11,835 nucleotides of DNA from an uncultured Ruminococcus sp. GTDB lineage: Bacteria; Bacillota; Clostridia; Oscillospirales; Ruminococcaceae. The position numbers were made by a program, and so were the translations under genes. Below are positions 1 to 6,216 of this stretch, in pieces (positions within the stretch are counted from its first letter, which is position 1; the number at the start of each line of letters is the position of its first letter). The stretch lies in contig CALEPT010000157.1 of assembly GCA_937910385.1 (NCBI GenBank), positions 1 through 11,835 on the forward strand, read 5' to 3'. Below the pieces are notes generated by a model. That model was not told the origin of the DNA. It did no database searches and saw only the letters and a list, made by a program, of their open reading frames with translations.

Positions 1-186
1 GAAGAGGAAGCTCCCACGGAAGAGGCAGCTCCCACGGAAGAGGAAGTCCCCGCACAGGAGGAAGCTTCCACGGAGGAGGCAGCTCCCGCGGAGGAGGAAG
101 TCCTCGCGGAGGAGGAAGCTCCCGCCGAAAAGCCGAAGGATCCCTTGAGAAAAAAGAAAAAGAAGAAAAAGAAGAATAAGAAAAAG
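1..186 (+). repeat. In-frame degenerate 18-bp repeat (Glu/Ala/Pro) followed by Lys-rich tract
   Basis: About seven units built on gaagaggaagctcccacg, with variants in which gct becomes gtc and acg becomes gcg, run from base 1 to about 132. Most units are exactly 18 bp; two differ by one codon, so the reading frame is always kept. Each encodes E-E-[EA]-[AV]-[PL]-[TA]. The array probably continues upstream of the window. A run of AAA/AAG codons at 151-186 encodes 11 Lys among 12 residues. Such repeats change copy number easily, so the length of this N-terminus may vary between strains. Confidence 0.8.
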
Positions 187-1209
187 ACCGTAGGCTCAAG
201 ACTTCTGGGTCTTTTCCCGAAGAAGGGCGACAGCGTAGGCGAACGCCTGAGAAAGCTTGTGTTCCTCGGGTCGGTCGTTGCTATAATCGTTTGCGGATAT
301 ATGGTCGGCGATTACTACTTTGACCTGTGGCGTGCTTCAAAAATAAACGACAGCGTTATGGATATGTACTGGACATACCCCGCAAACGGCGATACTCCGC
401 AGGATACCTACGGCGAGGACGGCAGGGTCAGGTACTACACGATGCTTGACGGTGCAAGAAAGCTCCTCGATATGAACGAGGACGTTGTCGGAGTTATTTC
501 TATCCCCGATACCCCCGTAAACAACCCGCTCATGCAGGCGGAGGATAACTCGAAGTACCTTGATATAAAGATCGACGGCACCGAATCGCGCTCAGGCGAG
601 ATATTCCTCGATTTCCGCGACCACTTCGACGAGGTCGGTGCGGACGGGACGCTTGCCTTCCCCAATTCCGATAACCTCGTCATTTACGGACACAATATGA
701 AGAACGATGAGATGTTCGGAAGCCTTAAATACTACCAGAGAAACGAAAATTACTACGGCGAACACCCCCTCATCTACCTCAACTCAAATTATGAATGCTA
801 TACCTATAAGATATTTGCCTTTTTCATAGTTGATGCCGAGGACGAGACCGACACCAAGTTTGACTGCTGGAACAAGATAAATTTCGACGACGAGCAGGCA
901 TTCTATGACTTCGTGAACGAGGCAAAGCGCAGGACGCTCCGCCTGAATGACGTTGACGTGAAGTACGGCGATCCGCTGATAACCCTTTCCACCTGCAATA
1001 CCTTGCTCGGCGACAGGGGCAGACTTATAATCTTGGCCCGACGTGTAAGAGACGGCGAAGACCCTCTTGAGGGTACTCAGGACAGCGTCGCAAACCCCAA
1101 TATCAAGTGGCCTACGCTGTATTACGACAGCAAGCCCAATGAGAAATATGACCCCGACGCGGAGTTCGTTCCTTACGGTCCCGCAGAAACTGATGAGACT
1201 GAGGAGTAA
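1..1209 (+). CDS. srtB: Class B sortase, 5' end outside window, with acidic-repeat and poly-Lys N-terminal extension
   Basis: Membrane-anchored cysteine transpeptidase of the sortase B family, which cleaves a sorting signal on secreted proteins and joins them to the cell wall outside the membrane. The frame is open from base 1, so the TTG at 145 is internal and the true start lies upstream. In window numbering, residues 1-44 are acidic repeats of about six residues (EEEAPT, EEAAPT, EEEVPA types). Residues 49-62 are almost all Lys, and a single membrane helix lies at about 86-105. The catalytic core follows: His231 in YGHNM (codon 691-693), Cys332 in LSTC (994-996) and Arg341 in RLIILARR (1021-1023). 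GVISIPDTPVNNPLMQ and the DYYF/FDFR-type segments fit class B rather than class A. The charged extension precedes the helix and so should be cytoplasmic, which is unusual. The next sortase starts 3 bp downstream. No sorting-signal substrate is visible in the window. The family call is firm; the substrate is unknown. Confidence 0.92.
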   Translation, partial: EEEAPTEEAAPTEEEVPAQEEASTEEAAPAEEEVLAEEEAPAEKPKDPLRKKKKKKKKNKKKTVGSRLLGLFPKKGDSVGERLRKLVFLGSVVAIIVCGYMVGDYYFDLWRASKINDSVMDMYWTYPANGDTPQDTYGEDGRVRYYTMLDGARKLLDMNEDVVGVISIPDTPVNNPLMQAEDNSKYLDIKIDGTESRSGEIFLDFRDHFDEVGADGTLAFPNSDNLVIYGHNMKNDEMFGSLKYYQRNENYYGEHPLIYLNSNYECYTYKIFAFFIVDAEDETDTKFDCWNKINFDDEQAFYDFVNEAKRRTLRLNDVDVKYGDPLITLSTCNTLLGDRGRLIILARRVRDGEDPLEGTQDSVANPNIKWPTLYYDSKPNEKYDPDAEFVPYGPAETDETEE

Positions 1210-1212
1210 ATA

Positions 1213-2184
1213 ATGAGCAGACCAAAAAAAATCATTGCAGCCTGTGCGGTGTGTGCCGCCGCTGTCGGTCTTGGAGTTTTTACTGTTATTATCAACAGAT
1301 CGGATAAGGAGGTCCCGACCTACAGCTCTGTAGAGGAACCCACACAGGCTGCGGTTCAGGAGAAGGAAGATCCGCTCCCGGATAACTGGTCGCAGCTGTA
1401 TGAATATGTCCCCTCTCCAAATGGTATTACTCCGAGGGCACAGGCGCTCCTGCACGTGAATAAGGACATCATAGGCTGGATCACCATTGAAGGCACTCCG
1501 ATCGACTATCCCTTTGTCCTCGATCCCGGTGAGGTGACGCAGGATTCTGATGATATCGCTTATTACGGCTATCAGGAGTATATCCCCGATGAGTATTACC
1601 TCGACCACGATCTCGACGGGAGCTATCTGAGATGCGGTACTTTATATGCCGATTACCGCGAGGTCTTTGCGGGTACGGACGAGGATCACTCTGAGAATAT
1701 GGTCATCTTCGGGCATAATATGGCGAATAATTCAATGTTCGGCTCGCTCAGGAGATACCGGCAGGACAGCAGCTTCTACGAGACTGCGCCCTTTATAAAG
1801 CTCAGCTCGAATTACAGGGACTATGACTATGTTATCTTCGCATACCTCATAACCAGCGGAAGCTACAACGCTACCGAGTTCAGATACTGGAATATGGAGG
1901 AGCTCGATACTCAGGAGGAGTTTGACTTTTACCTCGATTGCTGCCGTCAGGCTCAGATGCTCGATACCGGTATAGACGTCAACAGCAGCGATAAGCTCCT
2001 GACACTCTCTACCTGCTATGCCGATGAGGATAATTCGCGGTTTTTAGTCGTTGCAAGGCGGCTCAGAGACGGCGAGGTCGCAGGCGACCTTTCCTCTATC
2101 CAGCGTACAGATGAATATATTCAGGCGCAGGAGGCTGCTGCAGAGTACGAAGAACATGATACCCCACCCCGAAATGAGGAGTGA
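1213..2184 (+). CDS. srtB: Class B sortase (second of tandem pair)
   Basis: Second sortase B-like transpeptidase, 323 residues. A short cytoplasmic start (MSRPKK) leads into one membrane helix at about 7-27, then an acidic linker and the catalytic domain from about residue 70. Visible catalytic residues are His168 in FGHNM, Cys268 in LSTC and Arg276 in SRFLVVARR. The ATG at 1213 is supported by GAGGAG at 1201-1206 with 6-nt spacing. It resembles the upstream sortase around the His, Cys and Arg blocks but differs clearly elsewhere, for example in a longer insert before the His block (YYGYQEYIPDEYYLD). The two are therefore diverged paralogues that probably have different substrates or partners. 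It lies 3 bp after the first sortase, and its stop codon overlaps the start of the SpoIID-like gene, which suggests translational coupling. The sorting motif it recognises cannot be read from the window. Confidence 0.93.
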   Translation: MSRPKKIIAACAVCAAAVGLGVFTVIINRSDKEVPTYSSVEEPTQAAVQEKEDPLPDNWSQLYEYVPSPNGITPRAQALLHVNKDIIGWITIEGTPIDYPFVLDPGEVTQDSDDIAYYGYQEYIPDEYYLDHDLDGSYLRCGTLYADYREVFAGTDEDHSENMVIFGHNMANNSMFGSLRRYRQDSSFYETAPFIKLSSNYRDYDYVIFAYLITSGSYNATEFRYWNMEELDTQEEFDFYLDCCRQAQMLDTGIDVNSSDKLLTLSTCYADEDNSRFLVVARRLRDGEVAGDLSSIQRTDEYIQAQEAAAEYEEHDTPPRNEE

Positions 2185-2192
2185 TTATTATT
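2176..2192 (+). promoter_or_regulatory. Ribosome binding site with ambiguous start (GTG or ATT)
   Basis: GAGGAG occupies 2176-2181, so its last base is the G of the GTG start candidate and leaves no spacer. Three ATT codons follow in frame at 2184, 2187 and 2190; the last two sit 5 and 8 nt after the Shine-Dalgarno core. ATT is a rare start codon, known for example in infC. If GTG is used, re-initiation by ribosomes finishing the sortase gene (overlap GTGA at 2181-2184) is the likeliest mechanism. Confidence 0.5.
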
Positions 2193-3554
2193 AATAAGAA
2201 GAATACTTTAAGGCGCGCGGCTGCTTTTGCCGCTTCGGTGCTCATGCTCCAGAGCATGACGGCTGCCGCGGCAGGCGAGGATACCATCGCCGAAGTCACC
2301 GCCGTGACGCAAGCCGATGCGGATAATTCCGCCCCACAGGAGGAAGAGCTCCCCGAGCCCGATTGGGATAAGGCGGATATTTCCGATTACGATTCGAGCC
2401 TTACGCTCGTCAGCTATGAGCCTGCCACACCCGGAATGTCCCTTGCGGGAGAAAGCTCCGATACGGAAGAGGAGCTTACAGATGAGCAGAAACGCCAGAA
2501 GCTCGCCGAGCTGCGCAAGGCTATACCCACCCTTCTCAGATCAAAGGGAAGAAATGTGGAGCCTACCGAGGTCGAATCCTATAGCTCGGGTGCGGGAGTC
2601 GGAGATGTCCCCGCTCCTCAGACAGCCGATGTTGAGACCCGCCCCGGCGAATTCGCTTTTGTTACATACGGCTGGGGACACGGCGTCGGAATGAGCCAGA
2701 ACGGAGCTAATTTCTATGCTTCCTTCGCCGGCTGGACGTATCAGGATATCCTCTATCATTATTACCCCGGTACATACCTCATGAACACCGGTCTTACCGA
2801 TATCGAAGAGCTTACTATCGCTCATCAGCCTGCCGGAGATACCCTTGACGTCGTTGCAAGCATTGTTTATGCAGAGGTCGGAAGCGGAATGGCTTACGAA
2901 GCTATAAAGGCTCAGGCTGTTGCCGTTTATACTTATATTAAATATAACGGCGACGATTCCAATGACCTGCGCGGCAAGGCTGATCCTCCGCAGGTGGTCA
3001 TCGACGCTTGCTCCGATGTTCTCGGAGAGGCTCTTTATTACGACGGCTACTACGCAAATTCAATGTTTTCCGCTTCGAGCGGAGGCTGCTCGGCAAACTG
3101 CTATGAGGTGTTCTATGCGGATATACCGTATCTTAGGAGCGTTTCGAGCGATTACGACGCCGCTTATGACCCCCACTACGGAACGGTAACGTACATGAGC
3201 GAGGATTACGTAAAAAGCAAGCTTCAGGCGGCTTACGGCATAACCCTTTCGGACGACCCCGGTATGTGGATCCAGCCTCAGTATTCCGACGAGACCGGAT
3301 ATGCCACTTACGTCACCATAGACGGTCAGGTAACTGTAAAGGCTTACCAGTTCTCACAGATGCTCGGGCTTAAATCGTGCAAGTTCAACATGACATATAC
3401 ATATGACGTGGTGTATGAGGAGGAGCTCGCCGAGGATACGACCGAAGCTGCTGAGACAGTTGACGAGGCGGCGGCAGAGACTGTAACAGATGCTGCCGAG
3501 CCTGCTGCGGTCACTGAGAACACGACAACTACCTCTGCCGCGACAGAGGAATAA
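2181..3554 (+). CDS. Secreted SpoIID/LytB-like protein with permuted motif order
   Basis: Predicted exported protein of 457 residues related to SpoIID/LytB, the lytic transglycosylase (and enhancer) family that cuts glycan strands. A signal peptide spans about 1-31 (basic NKKNTLRR, hydrophobic core, AAAA cleavage region), then an acidic low-complexity linker to about 155. The SpoIID hallmark YGWGHGVGMSQNGA (164-177, His167) and the YQDILYHYYPGTYL block (187-200) come first. After them come the block with the putative catalytic Glu (AEVGSG, Glu232), IKAQAVAVYTY (242-252), the SASSGGC..NC block (298-307) and LGLKSCKF (395-402). In canonical SpoIID the GHGVGMSQ block is last, so this domain appears circularly permuted. 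The tail after 412 is acidic and rich in Thr and Ala. The start is uncertain: the GTG at 2181 abuts its Shine-Dalgarno GAGGAG (2176-2181), while in-frame ATT codons at 2187 and 2190 have better spacing. A TGA at 2175 closes the frame upstream. Confidence 0.82.
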   Translation: MIIINKKNTLRRAAAFAASVLMLQSMTAAAAGEDTIAEVTAVTQADADNSAPQEEELPEPDWDKADISDYDSSLTLVSYEPATPGMSLAGESSDTEEELTDEQKRQKLAELRKAIPTLLRSKGRNVEPTEVESYSSGAGVGDVPAPQTADVETRPGEFAFVTYGWGHGVGMSQNGANFYASFAGWTYQDILYHYYPGTYLMNTGLTDIEELTIAHQPAGDTLDVVASIVYAEVGSGMAYEAIKAQAVAVYTYIKYNGDDSNDLRGKADPPQVVIDACSDVLGEALYYDGYYANSMFSASSGGCSANCYEVFYADIPYLRSVSSDYDAAYDPHYGTVTYMSEDYVKSKLQAAYGITLSDDPGMWIQPQYSDETGYATYVTIDGQVTVKAYQFSQMLGLKSCKFNMTYTYDVVYEEELAEDTTEAAETVDEAAAETVTDAAEPAAVTENTTTTSAATEE

Positions 3555-3603
3555 ACAGATATAAAGCACAGTCATCATACGGCTGTGATCAAGAAGAACA
3601 AAA

Positions 3604-3657
3604 GAAATAAGTCTTTGGGCATTGCAGACAGCATAGCTTTGTCCGGAGACTTATTTC
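3604..3657 (+). terminator. Long inverted repeat after the sortase operon; possible terminator without T tract
   Basis: GAAATAAGTCT at 3604-3614 pairs perfectly with AGACTTATTTC at 3647-3657. The stem can extend to 17 pairs with G-T wobbles (3615-3620 with 3641-3646), leaving a 20-nt loop. It lies about 50 bp after the SpoIID-like gene. No run of T follows, so intrinsic termination is uncertain; it could instead be a processing or stability element, or a protein site. A shorter hairpin, CACAGTC with GGCTGTG (3567-3573, 3581-3587), sits just before it. Confidence 0.45.
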
Positions 3658-3668
3658 GCATTCATGAG

Positions 3669-3723
3669 GTGAAAATAGGGGAAAATATTTCCGTTTTTTG
3701 CCTTCATGGGTGATAAAAGGTGA
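3669..3723 (+). promoter_or_regulatory. Upstream group of 10-bp phased GTGA-like boxes (possible MraZ sites)
   Basis: GTGAAAAT at 3669 is followed exactly 10 bp later by GGGAAAAT at 3679. GTGATAAA at 3710 is followed exactly 10 bp later by GTGAAATG at 3720. Spacing and core match the three boxes at the mraZ promoter, and 3710 is exactly 160 bp upstream of 3870. They may be auxiliary operator sites; assignment to MraZ is inferred from this similarity. Confidence 0.4.
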
Positions 3724-3831
3724 AATGATTTAAAAACGTTTGTTTCGCTTTCTTGTGATTCGGGAATAATTTTAAACAAAATCGCTAAAAAACCGCGTTT
3801 TTTCTTGTTGCATATTGTGAAATATGTAGTA

Positions 3832-3860
3832 TTGAAATATCTATCATTTTGTGATAGAAT
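3832..3860 (+). promoter_or_regulatory. Sigma-A promoter for mraZ-rsmH-ftsL
   Basis: TTGAAA (3832-3837) is separated by exactly 17 bp from TAGAAT (3855-3860). TG one base before the -10 box (3852-3853) gives an extended -10. The predicted transcription start is near 3866-3868, which leaves an 85-nt leader to mraZ. This is the best housekeeping promoter match seen in the window. Confidence 0.72.
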
Positions 3861-3869
3861 ATTTGTAGG

Positions 3870-3893
3870 GTGAAAAAAGGTGATGATGTGTGA
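3870..3893 (+). promoter_or_regulatory. MraZ operator: three GTGA boxes at exact 10-bp spacing
   Basis: GTGA occurs at 3870-3873, 3880-3883 and 3890-3893, one per helical turn and on the same face of the DNA. A further GTGATGAT starts at 3911. Known MraZ operators are arrays of short G-rich boxes (TGGGN in Escherichia coli, AAAGTG-type in Mollicutes) repeated about every 10 bp upstream of mraZ. The array begins a few bases after the predicted transcription start, so bound MraZ should block its own promoter. Confidence 0.65.
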
Positions 3894-3951
3894 TTTTTCC
3901 CACTTCTGAGGTGATGATTACCGGAATCTGAAAGAAAGCGAGGCGTGGATA

Positions 3952-4383
3952 ATGGCAGAACCATTGTACGGTACTTATAATCCGAGTATCGACAGCAAGG
4001 GCAGAATGGCATTCCCAAATAAGCTTCGTGAAATCCTCGGTCCGGAATTCTATCTCGTTCCCGGAAAGGGCGGAAAATACCTTTCGGTTTATTCACCCGA
4101 GGAATACGGTAAATTTGAAGAAAAGCTCAATACTATTACGGGCACCGTCGGCGAAGCAGCGCGAAGGATATACCTCGCAGCTGCGGACAAGCAGACTCCG
4201 GATAAGCAGGGCAGGATATTCATTAAGGATAGCCTCAGACTCTATGCGGAGATCTCTGACGAGGTGGTCGTTATAGGAGCTTCTTACAAAGCCGAAATAT
4301 GGTCCAAGGCAAATTGGGAAGAGTTCAACAGCAGCATTTCGCAGGCTGATATTGACGCCGCTCTTGCAGATCTGGTTCTGTAA
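3952..4383 (+). CDS. mraZ: MraZ, transcriptional regulator of the division and cell-wall cluster
   Basis: DNA-binding regulator of 143 residues, the normal family length, and first gene of the dcw cluster. Two AbrB/SpoVT-like half-domains are visible, each with the family DXXXR signature: DSKGR at 14-18 and DKQGR at 84-88. Family members form rings of several subunits that bind tandem boxes upstream of their own gene and control the division operon; matching phased boxes lie at 3870-3893. The ATG at 3952 has GAGG at 3940-3943 with 8-nt spacing. rsmH follows 36 bp after the stop codon. Nothing in the protein is atypical. Confidence 0.96.
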   Translation: MAEPLYGTYNPSIDSKGRMAFPNKLREILGPEFYLVPGKGGKYLSVYSPEEYGKFEEKLNTITGTVGEAARRIYLAAADKQTPDKQGRIFIKDSLRLYAEISDEVVVIGASYKAEIWSKANWEEFNSSISQADIDAALADLVL

Positions 4384-4419
4384 AATACCGCCGTATGGCT
4401 GTATCAAGGAGATGTGTCA

Positions 4420-5361
4420 ATGGAATTTACTCATATTCCCGTAATGCTCGAGGAATGTATCGAAGGTCTTGCTATCCGCCCTGATGGCGTCTATGTCGAC
4501 GGCACGGCAGGCGGTGCGGGGCATTCATCTGCTATCGCTGAAAGGCTTAAGGAAAACGGAACGCTTGTCTCTCTCGACAGAGACCCCGATGCCGTTGATA
4601 CGGCAAAGAAAAGGCTCGCACGGTTCGGGAATGTCTATGTCGCTCTGAGCAACTTCTCGGAAATGAGGAGCGTGCTTGACGGGCTTGGTTTGGGCAAGGT
4701 GGACGGAGTTCTTCTGGATCTTGGCGTCTCGTCCTACCAACTCGATGAAGGCAGCAGGGGCTTTTCGTATCACTCCGATGCTCCGCTTGATATGCGTATG
4801 AGCAAGGAAGGGATAAGCGCGGCAGACATCGTGAATACGTATTCCGAATCAGAGCTTGCCAGAATTATTTTTGAATACGGGGAAGAAAAATTCTCCCGCA
4901 GGATCGCTTCCAATATCGTCAAAGCCCGCGAGAAAGCCCGCATCGAGACTACCCTCGAGCTTGCCGATATCATAAGGGAAAGCGTTCCGCAAAAGGCAAG
5001 AAGAGAAAAAAACCCTTGCAAAAAAACCTTTCAGGCTATAAGGATCGCCGTCAACGGCGAGCTCGAGCATCTGTCAAAGGGGCTCGATGAAGCCTTCTAC
5101 AGCCTGAAGCCGGGCGGCAGACTTGCTGTTATTACCTTCCATTCCCTTGAGGACAGGCTGGTAAAACAAAGATTTGCACAGTGGTGCAGAGGCTGCATTT
5201 GTCCCCCGGATTTCCCCCAGTGTGTATGCGGTCACAAGCCGCAGGGAAAGCTTGTGAACAGAAAGCCTATCGAGGCAAATGAAAAGGAACTTGAAAGAAA
5301 CAACAGAAGCAGAAGCGCAAAGCTCAGAATAATAGAAAGGAGTGCGGATAGCAATGGCTGA
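4420..5361 (+). CDS. rsmH: RsmH, 16S rRNA (cytosine1402-N4)-methyltransferase
   Basis: S-adenosylmethionine-dependent enzyme that N4-methylates C1402 of 16S rRNA in the ribosomal P-site region (formerly MraW); cytoplasmic. With the ATG at 4420 it has 313 residues, typical for the family. Visible motifs are HIPVMLEE at the start, the SAM-binding VDGTAGGAGHS (26-36), LDRDPDA (52-58), VLLDLGVSSYQLD (97-109), RGFSY..DAPLDMRM (113-127), KTFQAIRIAVNGEL and VITFHSLEDRLVK. It ends with the Cys-rich CICPPDFPQCVCG segment common in Firmicutes homologues. A GTG six bases upstream (4414) is in frame but only 1 nt from AAGGAGA (4406-4412), while the ATG has ideal 7-nt spacing. The end overlaps the ftsL-like gene by 8 bp. 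Confidence 0.97.
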   Translation: MEFTHIPVMLEECIEGLAIRPDGVYVDGTAGGAGHSSAIAERLKENGTLVSLDRDPDAVDTAKKRLARFGNVYVALSNFSEMRSVLDGLGLGKVDGVLLDLGVSSYQLDEGSRGFSYHSDAPLDMRMSKEGISAADIVNTYSESELARIIFEYGEEKFSRRIASNIVKAREKARIETTLELADIIRESVPQKARREKNPCKKTFQAIRIAVNGELEHLSKGLDEAFYSLKPGGRLAVITFHSLEDRLVKQRFAQWCRGCICPPDFPQCVCGHKPQGKLVNRKPIEANEKELERNNRSRSAKLRIIERSADSNG

Positions 5362-5854
5362 AAACTCTGTGTACTATTATAATGAAGATCCCTATGAGGA
5401 AGATGCGCGGGAAGATGCTGAGGTCAGCGAAACCGGCGACCAGCAGCCTGATGACGATCCGCATATCCGTGTGAGACACAATGAGGCAAGAAGCGGTTCG
5501 GTAATGACGATAATCCTCGCGTCGATACTCGCTGCTCTGCTGCTGGGTTCGGTCATCTATACGCTTGACAGACGCAATACCATGTATAACAAGGTCGCGT
5601 CGCTTAACGATGAACTGGGTCTTGTGGAAGCCGAAAATGTAAGGCTTCAGTCTGAGCTTGACAGCAGAATGTCTGCTAAAAACGTCGAAGATTATGCCGA
5701 AAATGTGCTGGGAATGCAAAAGATAGATTCATCCCAGATAAAGTACATAAAAATACAGACCGGAGACGTTGTGAATATTCCTGAGCAGGAAAAAGGTATA
5801 GGAGCGAAAATAAAATCGTTTTTTGACCGATGCGTGGAATATTTCAGAGGGTAG
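5354..5854 (+). CDS. ftsL: FtsL-like septum protein (bitopic, coiled coil)
   Basis: Small bitopic membrane protein of 166 residues at the position where ftsL always lies, between rsmH and the class B PBP. FtsL works with DivIC/FtsB to activate septal peptidoglycan synthesis by FtsW and FtsI. An acidic, Tyr-rich cytoplasmic tail (1-46) precedes one membrane helix (about 49-70). A heptad-like coiled coil (about 73-107, with NDELGLVEAENVRLQSEL) and the short conserved segment AENVLGMQKID (115-125) follow. It is longer than typical FtsL (about 100-120 residues) because of the cytoplasmic tail and a C-terminal extension. The ATG at 5354 lies 11 nt after AAAGGAG (5336-5342), a slightly long gap; the GTG at 5342 overlaps the Shine-Dalgarno and is unlikely. 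Sequence conservation in FtsL is low, so the call rests on topology and position. Confidence 0.85.
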   Translation: MAENSVYYYNEDPYEEDAREDAEVSETGDQQPDDDPHIRVRHNEARSGSVMTIILASILAALLLGSVIYTLDRRNTMYNKVASLNDELGLVEAENVRLQSELDSRMSAKNVEDYAENVLGMQKIDSSQIKYIKIQTGDVVNIPEQEKGIGAKIKSFFDRCVEYFRG

Positions 5855-5956
5855 TTCAAATATAAATATATCAGCGGACTGCCTGTATATCAAAGAACAC
5901 TATCGGCGAAAAAAATATATATGCCGAGGTAATATGTAGAACACGGAGATACAGCG

Positions 5957-6015
5957 GGTGATCGGAATACCTGGATCACCGGTCCCTGAGCCCCGACGGG
6001 AAAACGGGGCTCAGG
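5957..6015 (+). ncRNA. Two adjacent stem-loops, possible structured RNA element
   Basis: GGTGATC (5957-5963) pairs perfectly with GATCACC (5974-5980) across a 10-nt loop. Four bases later CCTGAGCCCCG (5985-5995) pairs perfectly with CGGGGCTCAGG (6005-6015) across the 9-nt loop ACGGGAAAA. The second stem is 11 bp and GC-rich. No T tract follows directly, so it is not a standard terminator by itself. The function is unknown; it could be a regulatory leader, a processing site or part of a small RNA. Confidence 0.45.
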
Positions 6016-6103
6016 ACGGCGATTCCACGCTTTTTAAGCGAAAATCCTTCGTCGTATCGAAAGAAACGGACATCCAAAAAGAAATATAAGATGTTCAACG
6101 GGC

Positions 6104-6130
6104 GGGGCAGCGTAGTTACCCTGCCTTTTT
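6104..6130 (+). terminator. Intrinsic terminator or attenuator between ftsL and the PBP gene
   Basis: GGCAG (6106-6110) pairs with CTGCC (6121-6125) around a 10-nt loop. Two G-T pairs extend the base, and TTTTTATTT follows from 6126. It has the form of a modest rho-independent terminator. No convincing promoter is visible between it and the PBP start at 6217, so it may only attenuate transcription from the mraZ promoter. Confidence 0.5.
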
Positions 6131-6216
6131 ATTTAGCAGACAGACCCACAGACCGCGCCCGGCAGCAATGCCGCATATCGGTCTCAGCCGCTTCGGAGAG
6201 AGGAGTATAAGGGAAA

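Larger units (their letters stand above)
5855..6216 (+). other. Structured 362-bp intergenic leader upstream of the PBP gene
   Basis: No coding region is supported here. The left part (5855-5940) is AT-rich. It is followed by two strong adjacent hairpins (5957-6015), a terminator-like stem with a T run (6104-6130) and a small CGGCA-GCAA-TGCCG hairpin with a GNRA-type loop (6160-6173), and then the PBP ribosome binding site (GAGAGGAG ending at 6205). ftsL and the PBP gene are usually close together, so this gap is unusual. It may be a leader or attenuator, but no known riboswitch class was recognised. Confidence 0.5.

Noticed and set aside
145..147. TTG as start of the first sortase
   Set aside because: The frame is open to base 1 with in-frame coding repeats, and no Shine-Dalgarno precedes this TTG.
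784..1608. Minus-strand open frame of 274 codons across both sortase genes
   Set aside because: It lies opposite two well-supported sortase genes with intact catalytic motifs, spans their junction, has no recognisable domain and reflects codon bias of the + strand genes.
3787..3803. AAAAAAC-CGC-GTTTTTT as an intrinsic terminator
   Set aside because: The stem is almost all A-T with a single closing C-G pair and a 3-nt loop; it is likely AT-rich promoter-upstream DNA.
4414..4416. GTG start for rsmH
   Set aside because: Only 1 nt separates it from AAGGAGA; the ATG at 4420 has ideal spacing and begins the conserved N-terminus.
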